Source: Cupriavidus yeoncheonensis (GTDB lineage: Bacteria > Pseudomonadota > Gammaproteobacteria > Burkholderiales > Burkholderiaceae). From it: a DNA stretch of 64,000 nucleotides. Position 1 is the stretch's first letter. Every line of letters begins with the position of its first letter. Shown here piece by piece: positions 27,879 to 38,799 of this stretch. Made by a program: the position numbers and the translations under genes. A model generated the notes under the pieces. The model ran no database searches, had not been told where the DNA came from, and saw only the letters and a program-made list of their open reading frames with translations. Location: positions 1-64,000 of the forward strand of contig NZ_CAJPUY010000006.1 of assembly GCF_905397275.1 (NCBI RefSeq), read 5' to 3'.

Positions 27879-29705
27879 ATGTCCCACTTCCCCAAACTGC
27901 TGTCTTCGCAGATTGCCTTCGACGTGGCGCGGACCATGCTGGACGGGTTCGACAAGCACTACCGGCTGTTCCGCGAGGTCAGCCACCAGGCCAAGGTGAA
28001 GTACGAGGCGGGAGACTGGCTGGGCCTGCAGCAGATCCAGCGCGACCGCATCGCGTTCTACAACGAGCGCGTGCGCGAGACCAGCCTCATCCTCGAAGAC
28101 GAGTACGACGCCGAGAATATCGAGGACGGGATCTGGCAGCAGATCAAGCTGCACTACATCGGGCTGCTGACCAACCACCACCAGCCCGAACTGGCCGAGA
28201 CCTTCTTCAACTCCGTCTGCACGCGCCTGCTGCACCGTTCGTACTTCAATAACGACTTCATCTTCGTGCGCCCGGCCATCTCGACCGAGTACATCGAGAA
28301 CGAGGAGTCGCCGACCAGGCCGACCTTCCGCGCCTACTACCCGGGCAGCCGCCATGGCATGGCCGACTGCTTCGAGCGCATCGTGCACAACTACCAGCTC
28401 GAGCGGCCGTTCGAGGACCTGTGCCGCGACGTCGGCTACGTGGTAAGGACCGTCGAGGAGCATTTCGGCGATGTCCGCATCGCGCCGAATTTCCAGATCC
28501 ACGTGCTGTCGTCGCTGTTCTTCCGCAACAAGACGGCGTTCATCATCGGCCGCATCCTGAACGCCGACCGCACCTATCCGCTGGCGATCCCGATCGTGCA
28601 CGGGCCGTCGGGCAAGCTGGTGCTGGACGCGGTGCTGCTGAAGAAATTGCAGGTGATGATCCTGTTTTCGTTCACGCACTCGTACTTCATGGTCGACATG
28701 GAAATTCCGTCGGCCTACGTGACGTTCCTGCGCGACATCATGCCGCGCAAGCCGCGCGCGGAGATCTACACCTCGCTTGGTTTGCAGAAGCAGGGCAAGA
28801 ACCTGTTCTACCGGGATTTCCTGCACCACCTGCAGCACTCGTCGGACAAGTTCATCAGCGCGCCGGGCATCAAGGGGCTGGTGATGCTGGTGTTCACGCT
28901 GCCGTCGTACCCTTACGTGTTCAAGGTGATCAAGGACTTCTACCCGGCGCCGAAGGAGACCACGCGCGAGCTGATCCAGTCCAAGTACCAGCTCGTCAAG
29001 CAGCATGACCGTGTCGGCCGCATGGCCGATACGCTGGAATACTCGAACGTGGCCTTCCCGCTGTCGCGTTTCGATGACGAGCTGGTGCGCGAACTCGAAC
29101 ACCATGCGCCATCGATGATCGAGTACCAGCGCGGCAAGGACGGTGTCGAGGAAATCGTGGTGCGGCACGTCTACATCGAGCGCCGCATGACGCCGCTGAA
29201 CATCTGGCTGCAGGAGGGCACGGACGAACAGGTGGTGCACGGCATCGTCGAGTACGGCAATGCCATCAAGGAACTGATCGCCGCGAACATCTTCCCCGGC
29301 GATATGCTGTACAAGAACTTCGGCGTGACGCGCCATGGCCGCGTGGTGTTCTACGATTACGACGAGATCGAGTATTTCACCGACTGCAACGTGCGCCACG
29401 TGCCCGAGCCGCGCAACGAGGAGGAGGAAATGTCGGGCGAAATCTGGTACACCGTGCGTCCGCACGACATCTTCCCCGAGACGTTCCGTACCTTTCTGCT
29501 TGGCAACCCGCGCGTGCGCGAGGCATTCCTGCACCATCACGAAGATTTATTCGACCCTGCCATGTGGCAGGGCCACAAGGACCGGCTGCTGGCCGGACAA
29601 GTCCATGACTTCTTTGCCTATCCCATCTCCGAACGCTTCATCAACCGCTACGGCAGGACAGGGCCCGGTTCGCCTGTCGCCAGCATCGCAAGGAGGGTCG
29701 CATGA
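27879..29705 (+). CDS. aceK: Isocitrate dehydrogenase kinase/phosphatase
   Basis: A 608-residue bifunctional enzyme that phosphorylates and dephosphorylates isocitrate dehydrogenase to set flux into the glyoxylate shunt. The full-length AceK pattern is present, including the ATP-binding segment [19 protein letters not shown] and the catalytic-loop region [20 protein letters not shown] and YDYDEIEYF. aceBA are not in the window; the setting within leucine catabolism is sensible because that pathway yields acetyl-CoA. Its stop overlaps the next start as ATGA. Confidence 0.95.
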   Translation: MSHFPKLLSSQIAFDVARTMLDGFDKHYRLFREVSHQAKVKYEAGDWLGLQQIQRDRIAFYNERVRETSLILEDEYDAENIEDGIWQQIKLHYIGLLTNHHQPELAETFFNSVCTRLLHRSYFNNDFIFVRPAISTEYIENEESPTRPTFRAYYPGSRHGMADCFERIVHNYQLERPFEDLCRDVGYVVRTVEEHFGDVRIAPNFQIHVLSSLFFRNKTAFIIGRILNADRTYPLAIPIVHGPSGKLVLDAVLLKKLQVMILFSFTHSYFMVDMEIPSAYVTFLRDIMPRKPRAEIYTSLGLQKQGKNLFYRDFLHHLQHSSDKFISAPGIKGLVMLVFTLPSYPYVFKVIKDFYPAPKETTRELIQSKYQLVKQHDRVGRMADTLEYSNVAFPLSRFDDELVRELEHHAPSMIEYQRGKDGVEEIVVRHVYIERRMTPLNIWLQEGTDEQVVHGIVEYGNAIKELIAANIFPGDMLYKNFGVTRHGRVVFYDYDEIEYFTDCNVRHVPEPRNEEEEMSGEIWYTVRPHDIFPETFRTFLLGNPRVREAFLHHHEDLFDPAMWQGHKDRLLAGQVHDFFAYPISERFINRYGRTGPGSPVASIARRVA

Positions 29706-30373
29706 GTGACGCCATCGCCCAGCTGTTCCGCAACAACCGCGACTGGGTCGACCGCGTCAATGCGGAAGACCCGACCTTCTTCATGCGCCTGGCCAACCAG
29801 CAGGCGCCTGAATACCTGTGGATCGGTTGCTCCGACTCGCGCGTGCCCGCCAACCAGATCCTGGGCCTGGCGCCGGGCGAGGTGTTCGTCCACCGCAATA
29901 TCGCGAACGTGATCGCGCACAGCGACCTGAACGCGCTGTCGGTGATCCAGTTCGCGGTGGAAGTGCTCAAGGTGCGCCACATCACCGTCGTGGGCCACTA
30001 CGGCTGCGGCGGCGTGAAGGTCGCGCTCAAGCGCGAGCGCATCGGCCTGGCCGACAACTGGCTGCGCCATGTGCGCGACGTGGCCGACAAGCACGAGGCC
30101 TACCTTGGCACCATCCTGCGCGAGGACGACGCCCACACGCGCCTGTGCGAGCTGAACGTGATCGAGCAGGTCAACAACGTGTGCCAGACCACCGTGCTGC
30201 AGGACGCGTGGGCACGCGGGCAGGACGTGACCGTGCACGGCTGGGTCTATGGCGTGTCCGACGGCCTGCTGCGCGACCTGGGCATGGCCGCCAGCAACAA
30301 CGACGAGCTGCACGAGCAGCTCGCCGCGGCCTATCGCCAGTTCGGCGACCCGCCGCAGGCGTCGATCCGCTGA
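29702..30373 (+). CDS. can: Beta-class carbonic anhydrase
   Basis: A 223-residue zinc enzyme interconverting CO2 and bicarbonate. Zinc ligands are visible: Cys43 with the Asp45-Arg47 dyad in [12 protein letters not shown], and His99 and Cys102 in [13 protein letters not shown]. It starts in an ATGA overlap with aceK and so is translationally coupled. Bicarbonate is the co-substrate of methylcrotonyl-CoA carboxylase encoded downstream, which gives a plausible reason for its position. Confidence 0.94.
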   Translation: MSDAIAQLFRNNRDWVDRVNAEDPTFFMRLANQQAPEYLWIGCSDSRVPANQILGLAPGEVFVHRNIANVIAHSDLNALSVIQFAVEVLKVRHITVVGHYGCGGVKVALKRERIGLADNWLRHVRDVADKHEAYLGTILREDDAHTRLCELNVIEQVNNVCQTTVLQDAWARGQDVTVHGWVYGVSDGLLRDLGMAASNNDELHEQLAAAYRQFGDPPQASIR

Positions 30374-30415
30374 GCCGCCACACGTTTCCCGCATTCCCAT
30401 ACCAGGAGGACAGAC

Positions 30416-31597
30416 ATGCAAGACCCGATCGTCATCGTTTCCGCCGCCCGTACCCCCATGGCGGCATTCCAGGGTGAATTCGCGTCGCTGACCGCGCCGC
30501 AACTCGGTGCCGTTGCCATCCGTGCAGCGGTCGAACGCGCCGGCATCCAGCCGGAGCAGGTCGAGGAAGTCGTATTCGGTTGCGTGCTGCCGGCCGGCCA
30601 GGGCCAGGCTCCGGCGCGCCAGGCGGCGCTCGGCGCGGGCCTGCCGCTGGGCGTGGGCTGCACCACGGTCAACAAGATGTGCGGCTCGGGCATGCGCGCG
30701 GCCATGAACGTCTATGACGGCCTGGTGGCCGGCTCGTTCGACGTCGCCATTGCCGGCGGCATGGAAAGCATGACCAATGCGCCGTACCTGGTGCCGAAGG
30801 GCCGCGGCGGCTACCGCATCGGCCACGGCATGATCTATGACCACATGATGCTGGACGGGCTGGAAGACGCCTACGACAAGGGCCGCGCCATGGGCACCTT
30901 CGGCGAGGACTGCGTTGCCAAGTACGGTTTCACGCGCGAGCAGCAGGATGCCTTCGCGATCGAAAGCGTGCGCCGCGCGCAGCAGGCGACCGAGTCGGGC
31001 GACTTCCGCTGGGAGATCGCTCCGGTCACCGTGCCGGGCAAGGGTGGCGACACCGTCATCGATACCGACGAAGGCCCGCGCCGCATCAAGCTCGACAAGA
31101 TTCCCGCACTGAAGCCCGCGTTTGCCAAGGATGGCACCATCACGGCGGCCTCGTCGTCGTCCATCAACGACGGCGCCTCGGCGCTGGTGATGATGCGCGA
31201 ATCCACCGCGAAAAAGCTCGGCCTGCAGCCCATCGCGCGCATGCTGGGCCACACCACGCACGCGCAGGCGCCGGGCTGGTTCACCACCGCACCGGTGGAG
31301 GCCATGGCCAAGCTCTACCGCAAGCTGGACTGGAACACCGACAGTGTCGACCTGTTCGAGATCAACGAGGCCTTTGCCGTGGTGCCGATGGCCGCCATGC
31401 ACGACCTGAAGATCCCGCGCGAGAAGGTCAATATCCACGGTGGCGCCTGCGCGCTGGGCCATCCGATCGGCGCTTCGGGCGCGCGCATCATGACCACGCT
31501 GATCGGCGCGCTGCGCAAGACCGGCGGCAAGCGCGGCGTGGCCAGCCTGTGCATCGGCGGCGGCGAAGCGACGGCGGTGGGGATCGAGATCGTCTGA
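30416..31597 (+). CDS. Acetyl-CoA C-acyltransferase (thiolase)
   Basis: A 393-residue thiolase. The acyl-accepting cysteine is Cys89 in GCTTVNKMCGSGMRA; the C-terminal histidine lies in GGACALGHPIGASGARI and the second cysteine in VASLCIGGGEATA. Length and motifs fit biosynthetic-type acetyl-CoA acetyltransferases, which equilibrate acetoacetyl-CoA with acetyl-CoA. Here it probably consumes the acetoacetate-derived product of HMG-CoA cleavage, or feeds PHB synthesis. It follows can by 42 bases and has a GGAGGA ribosome site. Confidence 0.93.
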   Translation: MQDPIVIVSAARTPMAAFQGEFASLTAPQLGAVAIRAAVERAGIQPEQVEEVVFGCVLPAGQGQAPARQAALGAGLPLGVGCTTVNKMCGSGMRAAMNVYDGLVAGSFDVAIAGGMESMTNAPYLVPKGRGGYRIGHGMIYDHMMLDGLEDAYDKGRAMGTFGEDCVAKYGFTREQQDAFAIESVRRAQQATESGDFRWEIAPVTVPGKGGDTVIDTDEGPRRIKLDKIPALKPAFAKDGTITAASSSSINDGASALVMMRESTAKKLGLQPIARMLGHTTHAQAPGWFTTAPVEAMAKLYRKLDWNTDSVDLFEINEAFAVVPMAAMHDLKIPREKVNIHGGACALGHPIGASGARIMTTLIGALRKTGGKRGVASLCIGGGEATAVGIEIV

Positions 31598-31620
31598 CGC
31601 GCTCGCTTCCCGCTGGTTTT

Positions 31621-31650
31621 CTCCCCTCTGCCGCGTGCGGGAGAGGGGAG
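31621..31650. repeat. Dispersed intergenic palindrome, copy 2
   Basis: CTCCCCTCTGCCGC and GCGGGAGAGGGGAG form a 14-bp stem with one mismatch around GT. It lies between the thiolase and the next SDR gene and belongs to the same family as the elements at 27755, 39617 and 51911. Confidence 0.75.
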
Positions 31651-31702
31651 CCATCCCAAGGCAGTTTGCTGAACCTGACCACCCAGACCAAGGAGCCCAG
31701 CC

Positions 31703-32383
31703 ATGCCTACCGCACTCATCCTCGGTGCCTCGCGCGGCATCGGCCTTGAATTTGTCCGCCAGTACCGTGCCGACGGCTGGCGCGTCATCGCGGCGGCGCG
31801 CACGCCCGAGGGCGTCGGCGCGCTGAAGGCGCTGGGCGCCGAAGCGCACCAGGCCGACCTGACCGACCCCGGCGCCGTCGCCGGCCTGGGCTGGAAGCTC
31901 GATGGCGAGTCGCTGGACGTGGCCATCTACAACGCCGGCGTGCTGGGCCCGCGCACCGAAGGCGCGCAGCCGGTCACGCGCGAGGACTTCGACCGGGTCA
32001 TGCACGTGAACGTGCTCGGCCCGATGATGGCGCTGCCGCTGGTGATGCCCTATGTCGAGACCGGGCAGGGCGGCCATGGCGGTGTGCTGGCGGTGCTGTC
32101 CTCGCGCATGGGCAGCCTTGGCTCCATGGACAGCAACGGCAGCTGGCTGTACCGCGTCAGCAAGGCCGGCGTCAACGCGGCGCTGAAGGCGGTATCGCTC
32201 GACGCGCGCCATGCCACCTGCGTGGCGCTGCATCCGGGCTGGGTGCAGACCGACATGGGCGGCAAGACGGCGGACATCACGCCGCAGCAGAGCGTGAAGG
32301 GCATGCGCCAGCTGCTGGCCGGAGTGAAACGCCGCGACAACGGCAGCTTCTTCAACTACGACGGCACCCCCATCCCCTGGTAA
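31703..32383 (+). CDS. SDR family oxidoreductase
   Basis: A 226-residue short-chain dehydrogenase with cofactor motif LILGASRGIGLEFVRQY (residues 5-21), NAG motif in VAIYNAGVLGPR and catalytic Tyr-Lys in WLYRVSKAGVNAAL. It is compact, with no membrane segments. AAGGAG precedes the ATG. The gene lies between the thiolase and an acyl-CoA dehydrogenase, 32 bases before the latter, so it may act on a CoA-pathway intermediate; the substrate is unknown. Confidence 0.9.
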   Translation: MPTALILGASRGIGLEFVRQYRADGWRVIAAARTPEGVGALKALGAEAHQADLTDPGAVAGLGWKLDGESLDVAIYNAGVLGPRTEGAQPVTREDFDRVMHVNVLGPMMALPLVMPYVETGQGGHGGVLAVLSSRMGSLGSMDSNGSWLYRVSKAGVNAALKAVSLDARHATCVALHPGWVQTDMGGKTADITPQQSVKGMRQLLAGVKRRDNGSFFNYDGTPIPW

Positions 32384-32415
32384 GCGCGGGCCGGACTCAC
32401 TCATACAGAAACGAC

Positions 32416-33546
32416 ATGCTGCTGACATCCGAACAGGAAATGATCCGCGACGCCGTGCGCCAGTTCGCGCAGAAGGTGATCGCGCCGCAGGCCGCGCAGT
32501 GGGATCGCGACAAGACGTTCCCCAAGGACGTGCATCGCGAACTGGCGGCACTGGGCGCCTATGGCGTGGCGGTGCCGGAGCAGTACGGCGGCGCCGGCCT
32601 TGACTACCTGTCGCTGGCGCTGATCCTGGAGGAGATCGCCGCGGGCGACGGCGGCACCTCGACCGTCATCAGCGTCAACAATTGCCCCGTGTGCAGCATG
32701 CTGATGGCGTTCGCCGACGAGGCGCAGAAGCAGCAGTGGCTGGTGCCGCTGGCGCGCGGCCAGATGCTGGGCGCGTTCTGCCTGACCGAGCCGCACGTGG
32801 GCTCGGACGCCGCCGCGCTGCGTACCACCGCCGTGCGCGATGGCGATCACTTCGTGCTCAATGGCGTCAAGCAGTTCATCACCAGCGGGCAGAATGCCGA
32901 CGTGGCCATCGTCATGGCCGTGACCGACAAGGCCGCCGGCAAGCGTGGCATCAGCGCGTTCCTGGTGCCGACCAGCACCCCAGGCTACGTGGTGGCGCGT
33001 ATTGAAGACAAGCTCGGCCAGCATTCGTCGGACACCGCGCAGATCGTGTTCGAGGATTGCCGCGTGCCGGCCGCCAACCTGCTCGGCGACGAGGGCGCCG
33101 GCTACAAGATGGCGCTGTCGGGGCTGGAAGGCGGGCGTATCGGTATTGCCTCGCAGAGCATCGGCATGGCGCGCGCGGCGTTCGACGCGGCGCTGGCTTA
33201 TGCCAAGGAGCGCGAGAGCTTCGGCCAGCCGCTGTTCCAGCACCAGGCCGTGCAGTTCCGCCTGGCCGAGATGGCCACGCGCATCGACGTGGCGCGCCAG
33301 ATGATCTGGCACGCTGCCTCGCTCAAGGACGCCGGCCGGCCCTGCCTGAAGGAGGCGGCCATGGCCAAGCTATTTGCCAGCGAGATCGCGGAGAAGGTCT
33401 GTTCCGATGCGATCCAGGTCTTCGGCGGCTATGGCTATGTCAGCGACTTCCCGGTCGAGCGCATCTACCGCGACGTGCGCGTTTGCCAGATCTACGAAGG
33501 CACCAGCGACATCCAGAAGATCCTGATCGCGCGCGCCCTGGCGTAG
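32416..33546 (+). CDS. Acyl-CoA dehydrogenase
   Basis: A 376-residue FAD-dependent dehydrogenase starting MLLTSEQEMIRDAVRQFAQK. It shows LTEPHVGSDAAAL, ESFGQPLFQHQAVQ and QVFGGYGYVSDFPVERIYRD, with the catalytic base presumably the C-terminal glutamate in YEGTSDIQK, the short/branched-chain type position. It oxidises an acyl-CoA at alpha-beta. It is a paralogue of liuA in the same region; a role in 2-methylbutyryl- or isobutyryl-CoA oxidation is possible but not shown. Confidence 0.92.
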   Translation: MLLTSEQEMIRDAVRQFAQKVIAPQAAQWDRDKTFPKDVHRELAALGAYGVAVPEQYGGAGLDYLSLALILEEIAAGDGGTSTVISVNNCPVCSMLMAFADEAQKQQWLVPLARGQMLGAFCLTEPHVGSDAAALRTTAVRDGDHFVLNGVKQFITSGQNADVAIVMAVTDKAAGKRGISAFLVPTSTPGYVVARIEDKLGQHSSDTAQIVFEDCRVPAANLLGDEGAGYKMALSGLEGGRIGIASQSIGMARAAFDAALAYAKERESFGQPLFQHQAVQFRLAEMATRIDVARQMIWHAASLKDAGRPCLKEAAMAKLFASEIAEKVCSDAIQVFGGYGYVSDFPVERIYRDVRVCQIYEGTSDIQKILIARALA

Positions 33547-33647
33547 CCGCGGCGCGCCGACACGCGTACCATGGGGCTTGGGAAGCACGGCCAGGCGTCC
33601 TGGAGGCTTCCCCAAGCCATCCGACTCACGACAGAGGGCCCCCGTTC

Positions 33648-34307
33648 ATGACCGCAGCGATCGACTTCTACTTTGATTTTTCGTCGCCGTATGGCTACTT
33701 CGCCAGCACGCGCATCGACGAACTGGCGCAGAAGTACGGCCGCTTCGTGGCCTGGCACCCGATCCTGCTCGGGGTGGTGTTCAAGACCACCGGCTCCTCG
33801 CCGCTGCCGCAGATCCCGCTCAAGGGCGAATACTGCTGGCGCGACTTCGAGCGCACCGCGCGCTTTCACGGCATCGAGTACAAGCGCCCGGCGCACTTCC
33901 CGCTGCCGACTACGCATGCCGCGCGCGCCATGCTGTGGCTGCAGAACCACCACGGCGCCGATACTGCCACGGCCTTCGCCAGGTCGGTCTACCACGCGCT
34001 GTTCGTGGACGACATCAACATCGCCGAGCCGGCGGAGATCGCGAAGCTGGCCGAGCCCCTTGGCGTGGACGTGCTGGCCATGGATGCCGGCGCCACCAGC
34101 TACCAGATCAAGGACCAGCTCAAGGCCGAGATCGAGGTCGCCATGGCCAAGGGCGTGTTCGGCTCGCCCTTCGTCATCATCGACGGCGAGCCGTTCTGGG
34201 GCTTCGACCGTTTCAACCAGATCGAAGACCACCTGAAGCGCGGCCGCCAGACCGAACTGCGCGCCGTGACCAGCGTGGACGGCAACAAGGAAAAGAAACC
34301 CGCATGA
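33648..34307 (+). CDS. 2-hydroxychromene-2-carboxylate isomerase family protein (DsbA-like fold)
   Basis: A 219-residue thioredoxin-fold protein starting MTAAIDFYFDFSSPYGYFAS. The conserved serine in FDFSSPYGY occupies the glutathione-activating position of HCCA isomerases, kappa-class GST relatives. The C-terminal cis-proline loop VFGSPFVIIDGEPFWG is intact. It may isomerise an aromatic degradation intermediate with glutathione. It is first in a tight run of four genes joined by ATGA overlaps; the start at 33648 follows a weak ribosome site. Confidence 0.88.
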   Translation: MTAAIDFYFDFSSPYGYFASTRIDELAQKYGRFVAWHPILLGVVFKTTGSSPLPQIPLKGEYCWRDFERTARFHGIEYKRPAHFPLPTTHAARAMLWLQNHHGADTATAFARSVYHALFVDDINIAEPAEIAKLAEPLGVDVLAMDAGATSYQIKDQLKAEIEVAMAKGVFGSPFVIIDGEPFWGFDRFNQIEDHLKRGRQTELRAVTSVDGNKEKKPA

Positions 34308-34999
34308 CTGCAGCAGACCGGGCCGTGAATGGCCCAACCTCGCGTTTTGACTGTGTGATCTTCGACTGCGACGGCGTGCTCGTCGACAGCGAGCCCATCG
34401 TCAACCGCGTACTCAATGAAATGCTCAACGAGCTTGGCATTGCCATCTCGCTCGAGGATTCGACCAAGTGGTTCCTGGGACGCGCGGTGCGCGAAGAGCT
34501 CGACAACATCGAGCGCAGGCGCGGCGCGCCGTTGCCGGAGAACTGGCTGTCGCAGTGGTTTGTGCGGCGCAACCAGGTGCTGGAGGCCGAGGTGCAGAGC
34601 GTGGCGTACGTGCGCGAGGCGGTGGCCGCCATCGCCGCCACCGGGATGCCGGTGTGCGTGGCTTCCGGCGCGGACCGCATCAAGGTCAAGCTGCAACTCA
34701 CGCGCACGGGCCTGGTGGAGCTGTTCCGGCAGGACGAGCGCGAGCACATCTTTTCGTCCACCGAGGTGGAGCGCAGCAAGCCGGCGCCGGATGTGTACCT
34801 GCTGGCCGCCCGTACCATGGGCGTGGAACCGTCGCGCTGCGCGGTGATCGAGGACAGCCCCACCGGCGTCACGGCCGGCGTGGCCGCGGGCATGACGGTG
34901 TTCGGCTACGCGGCGCGCAATGATGCGGCCACGCTGCGCGAAGCCGGCGCCCGCCACCTGTTCACCGACATGCGCGAGCTGCCGGAGCTGCTCGGATGA
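34304..34999 (+). CDS. HAD family hydrolase
   Basis: A 231-residue HAD-IA phosphatase: motif I DCVIFDCDGVLVDSEP near residue 16 with the nucleophilic aspartate, motif II CVASGADRIK, motif III lysine in ERSKPAPDVYL and motif IV acids in CAVIEDSPTGVTAG. Its cap is of the phosphoglycolate-phosphatase/phosphoglucomutase kind. Substrate is unknown. Start and stop both lie in ATGA overlaps with neighbours, so expression is coupled with the isomerase upstream and YchJ downstream. Confidence 0.9.
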   Translation: MTAADRAVNGPTSRFDCVIFDCDGVLVDSEPIVNRVLNEMLNELGIAISLEDSTKWFLGRAVREELDNIERRRGAPLPENWLSQWFVRRNQVLEAEVQSVAYVREAVAAIAATGMPVCVASGADRIKVKLQLTRTGLVELFRQDEREHIFSSTEVERSKPAPDVYLLAARTMGVEPSRCAVIEDSPTGVTAGVAAGMTVFGYAARNDAATLREAGARHLFTDMRELPELLG

Positions 35000-35427
35000 G
35001 TGCCAGGCGCCCGCCCCGCGCCACGCCCGCACCGTGCCCCTGTGGCATCGGCGCCGACTATGCCGCGTGCTGCGGCCGCTATCACCGCGGCGAAGCCGTG
35101 CCGCCGAATGCCGAGGCGCTGATGCGCTCGCGCTATACCGCGTACGTCATGGGCAATATGGACTGGGTGCGACAGACCTGGCATCCGTCCACCTGCCCGG
35201 CCGACCTGGTGCCGGATACGGGCACCCGCTGGCTGGGGCTCGCCATCAAGGCCCATTCCCAGCAGGACGATACGCATGCCGAAGTGGAATTCGTGGCGCG
35301 CTACAAGGCCGGCGGGCGCGCCTGGCGGCTGCATGAGCGCAGCCGGTTCGTGCGCGAGCCGCGCGCGGCCGGCGAGACGCCGGTGTGGCTGTACGTGGAT
35401 GGCGACATGATCGGGGAGGCGTCATGA
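34996..35427 (+). CDS. YchJ family metal-binding protein
   Basis: A 143-residue protein with an N-terminal SEC-C-like zinc motif, APCPCGIGADYAACCGRYH (residues 10-28), and the family segment EALMRSRYTAYVMGNMDWVR, followed by a small alpha/beta domain ending in WLYVDGDMIGE. The family is annotated as UPF0225; its function is not established. It overlaps HAD upstream and the GST gene downstream by ATGA. Confidence 0.88.
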   Translation: MSARRPPRATPAPCPCGIGADYAACCGRYHRGEAVPPNAEALMRSRYTAYVMGNMDWVRQTWHPSTCPADLVPDTGTRWLGLAIKAHSQQDDTHAEVEFVARYKAGGRAWRLHERSRFVREPRAAGETPVWLYVDGDMIGEAS

Positions 35428-36110
35428 GCATCGAAGCGAAGGCATCCGGCGGCACGCCGGAGTACCTGCTGTACTGCTTTGCCCAGTCCGGCAATGCCTA
35501 CAAGGCGGCATTGCTGCTGGAGACCGTCAGCGCCCAACGCGGCCGGCAGTTGTGGCAGCCGCGCTTTGTCGACTACTTCAACGGCGAGACCCGCACGCCG
35601 GAATACCGCGCCATCAACGTGATGGGCGAGGTGCCGGTGCTGGAGTTCGGTGGCCAGCGCCTGTCCCAGTCCGGCGTGATCCTCGAGACGCTGTCATCGC
35701 GCCTCGATGCCTACGGCGCCGCGAACGAGGCCGAGCGCGCCGAAGTCCTGCGCTGGCTGCTGTTCGACAATCACAAGTTCACGTCGTACACCGCCACCTA
35801 CCGCTTCCTGCGCGCGCTTACCGCGGCGCCGGACCCCACGGTGCTGCAGTTCTTCCGCACGCGCTGCGAAGGCGCATGGAGCGTGCTGAACGCGCAACTG
35901 GCCGGCCGCAGCTTCGTCATCGGCGAGCATGCCACCATCGCCGACTTCTCGCTGGCCGGCTATGTGTTCTTCGACGACGAGATCGGTGTGCACTGGCGCA
36001 AGGAGTATCCGCATATCCACGCCTGGACCGAACGCATGCGTGCGCTGCCGGGATGGAAGCATCCGTATGACCTGATGCCGGGGCATCCGCTGCCCAAGCG
36101 CGGCAGCTGA
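35424..36110 (+). CDS. Glutathione S-transferase family protein
   Basis: A 228-residue GST: thioredoxin-like N-terminal domain (YLLYCFAQSGNAYKAALLLE, with NVMGEVPVLEFGG and the glutathione-binding QRLSQSGVILETL) and an all-helical C-terminal domain with IADFSLAGYVFF. The catalytic residue is not obvious; a serine or cysteine near the N-terminus would be usual. It closes a run of four coupled genes that starts with a glutathione-type isomerase, supporting a shared thiol-dependent detoxification or aromatic degradation role. Confidence 0.9.
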   Translation: MSIEAKASGGTPEYLLYCFAQSGNAYKAALLLETVSAQRGRQLWQPRFVDYFNGETRTPEYRAINVMGEVPVLEFGGQRLSQSGVILETLSSRLDAYGAANEAERAEVLRWLLFDNHKFTSYTATYRFLRALTAAPDPTVLQFFRTRCEGAWSVLNAQLAGRSFVIGEHATIADFSLAGYVFFDDEIGVHWRKEYPHIHAWTERMRALPGWKHPYDLMPGHPLPKRGS

Positions 36111-36183
36111 CGCTGGCAAGCGGCGATCCTGACGCGAAGATTCCGAGCAAACAAGCGGCAAGAGACCGGAAAGAGACCTCAAA

Positions 36184-37791
<1,608 letters not shown>

Positions 37792-37837
37792 GGGAGTCCA
37801 CAACAGGAGTCTGCAACGCGCGGCTCCTGCGACTGTC

Positions 37838-38743
37838 ATGGGTTGTCCTGCCTTCTTGCTTCGACGTCTCGCCGTGCTGCCGGTGCTGGGGCTGCTGCTG
37901 TATGCGCAGACCGTGGCGCAGGCGCAGCCGCCGCGCACGGTGCAGACCGCGTCGGTGACGCGCGTGCGTTTTTCGGAGCAGGTGGTGCTGGTGCCGAAGG
38001 CGGCTTCGCCATTCCGCGTCGACCTGGAAGCCACAGTGTTCCGTCCGTCCGGCGAAGGCCCGTTCCCGCTGGTGGTCATCAACCACGGCAAGGCACCCGG
38101 CAAGCCTGTCTTCCAGGGGCGTGCACGCTTCCCGGCGCAGACCGTGGAGTTCCTGCGCCGCGGCTACGTCGTGGTGCTGCCGATGCGCCAGGGCTTTGCG
38201 CGCTCGGGCGGGCCGTACATCGGCGGCAGCTGCAATATCGAGATCAACGGCCTGCAGCAGGCCGAAGACGTGGTTGCCGCGCTGGACTACATGGTCAGCC
38301 AGCCCTACGTCGACAAGGACCGCATCGTGGTCATCGGCCAGTCGCACGGTGGCCTGACCACCATGGCGTTCAGCACCATCTCCTATCCCGGCGTGCTCGG
38401 CGTGGTCAACTTCGCCGGCGGCCTGCGCAATCTGAGCTGTCCGGACTGGGAGGACCGGCTGATCGAAACGTTCGGCGACTATGGCAAGGACGCGCGCTAT
38501 CCTTCGCTGTGGATCTACGGCGACAACGACAGCTACTGGCCCGCACCGCTGCCCGACCGCATGTTCAACGCCTACAAGGCCAATGCCAAAGGGGCCGCCG
38601 CCGATGCGCGCATGATCGACGTAGGAGAGTTCGCCGGCGATTCGCACCGCCTGTTCAGCGCGCGCGAGGGCATTCCCGTCTGGCTGCCGGAAGTCGGCAC
38701 CTTTTTCCGATCGCTTGGCCTGCCGTTCGAGAGCGGTTCCTGA
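37838..38743 (+). CDS. Exported dienelactone-hydrolase-like alpha/beta hydrolase
   Basis: A 301-residue protein with an N-terminal signal peptide (LLRRLAVLPVLGLLLYAQTV, cleaved near AQAQPP). It has an alpha/beta-hydrolase core: nucleophile elbow VIGQSHGGLTTMAF (serine near residue 170), a late acid in LWIYGDNDSYWPA and a late histidine in AGDSHRLFS. It is inserted between liuB and liuC and is exported, so it is probably not a pathway enzyme. The substrate is unknown. Confidence 0.8.
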   Translation: MGCPAFLLRRLAVLPVLGLLLYAQTVAQAQPPRTVQTASVTRVRFSEQVVLVPKAASPFRVDLEATVFRPSGEGPFPLVVINHGKAPGKPVFQGRARFPAQTVEFLRRGYVVVLPMRQGFARSGGPYIGGSCNIEINGLQQAEDVVAALDYMVSQPYVDKDRIVVIGQSHGGLTTMAFSTISYPGVLGVVNFAGGLRNLSCPDWEDRLIETFGDYGKDARYPSLWIYGDNDSYWPAPLPDRMFNAYKANAKGAAADARMIDVGEFAGDSHRLFSAREGIPVWLPEVGTFFRSLGLPFESGS

Positions 38744-38799
38744 TCCGGCGCCGGCTCCTGCCGCGCGGGCCAGCATCCCCATTCCATCCGGAGCGCAAC

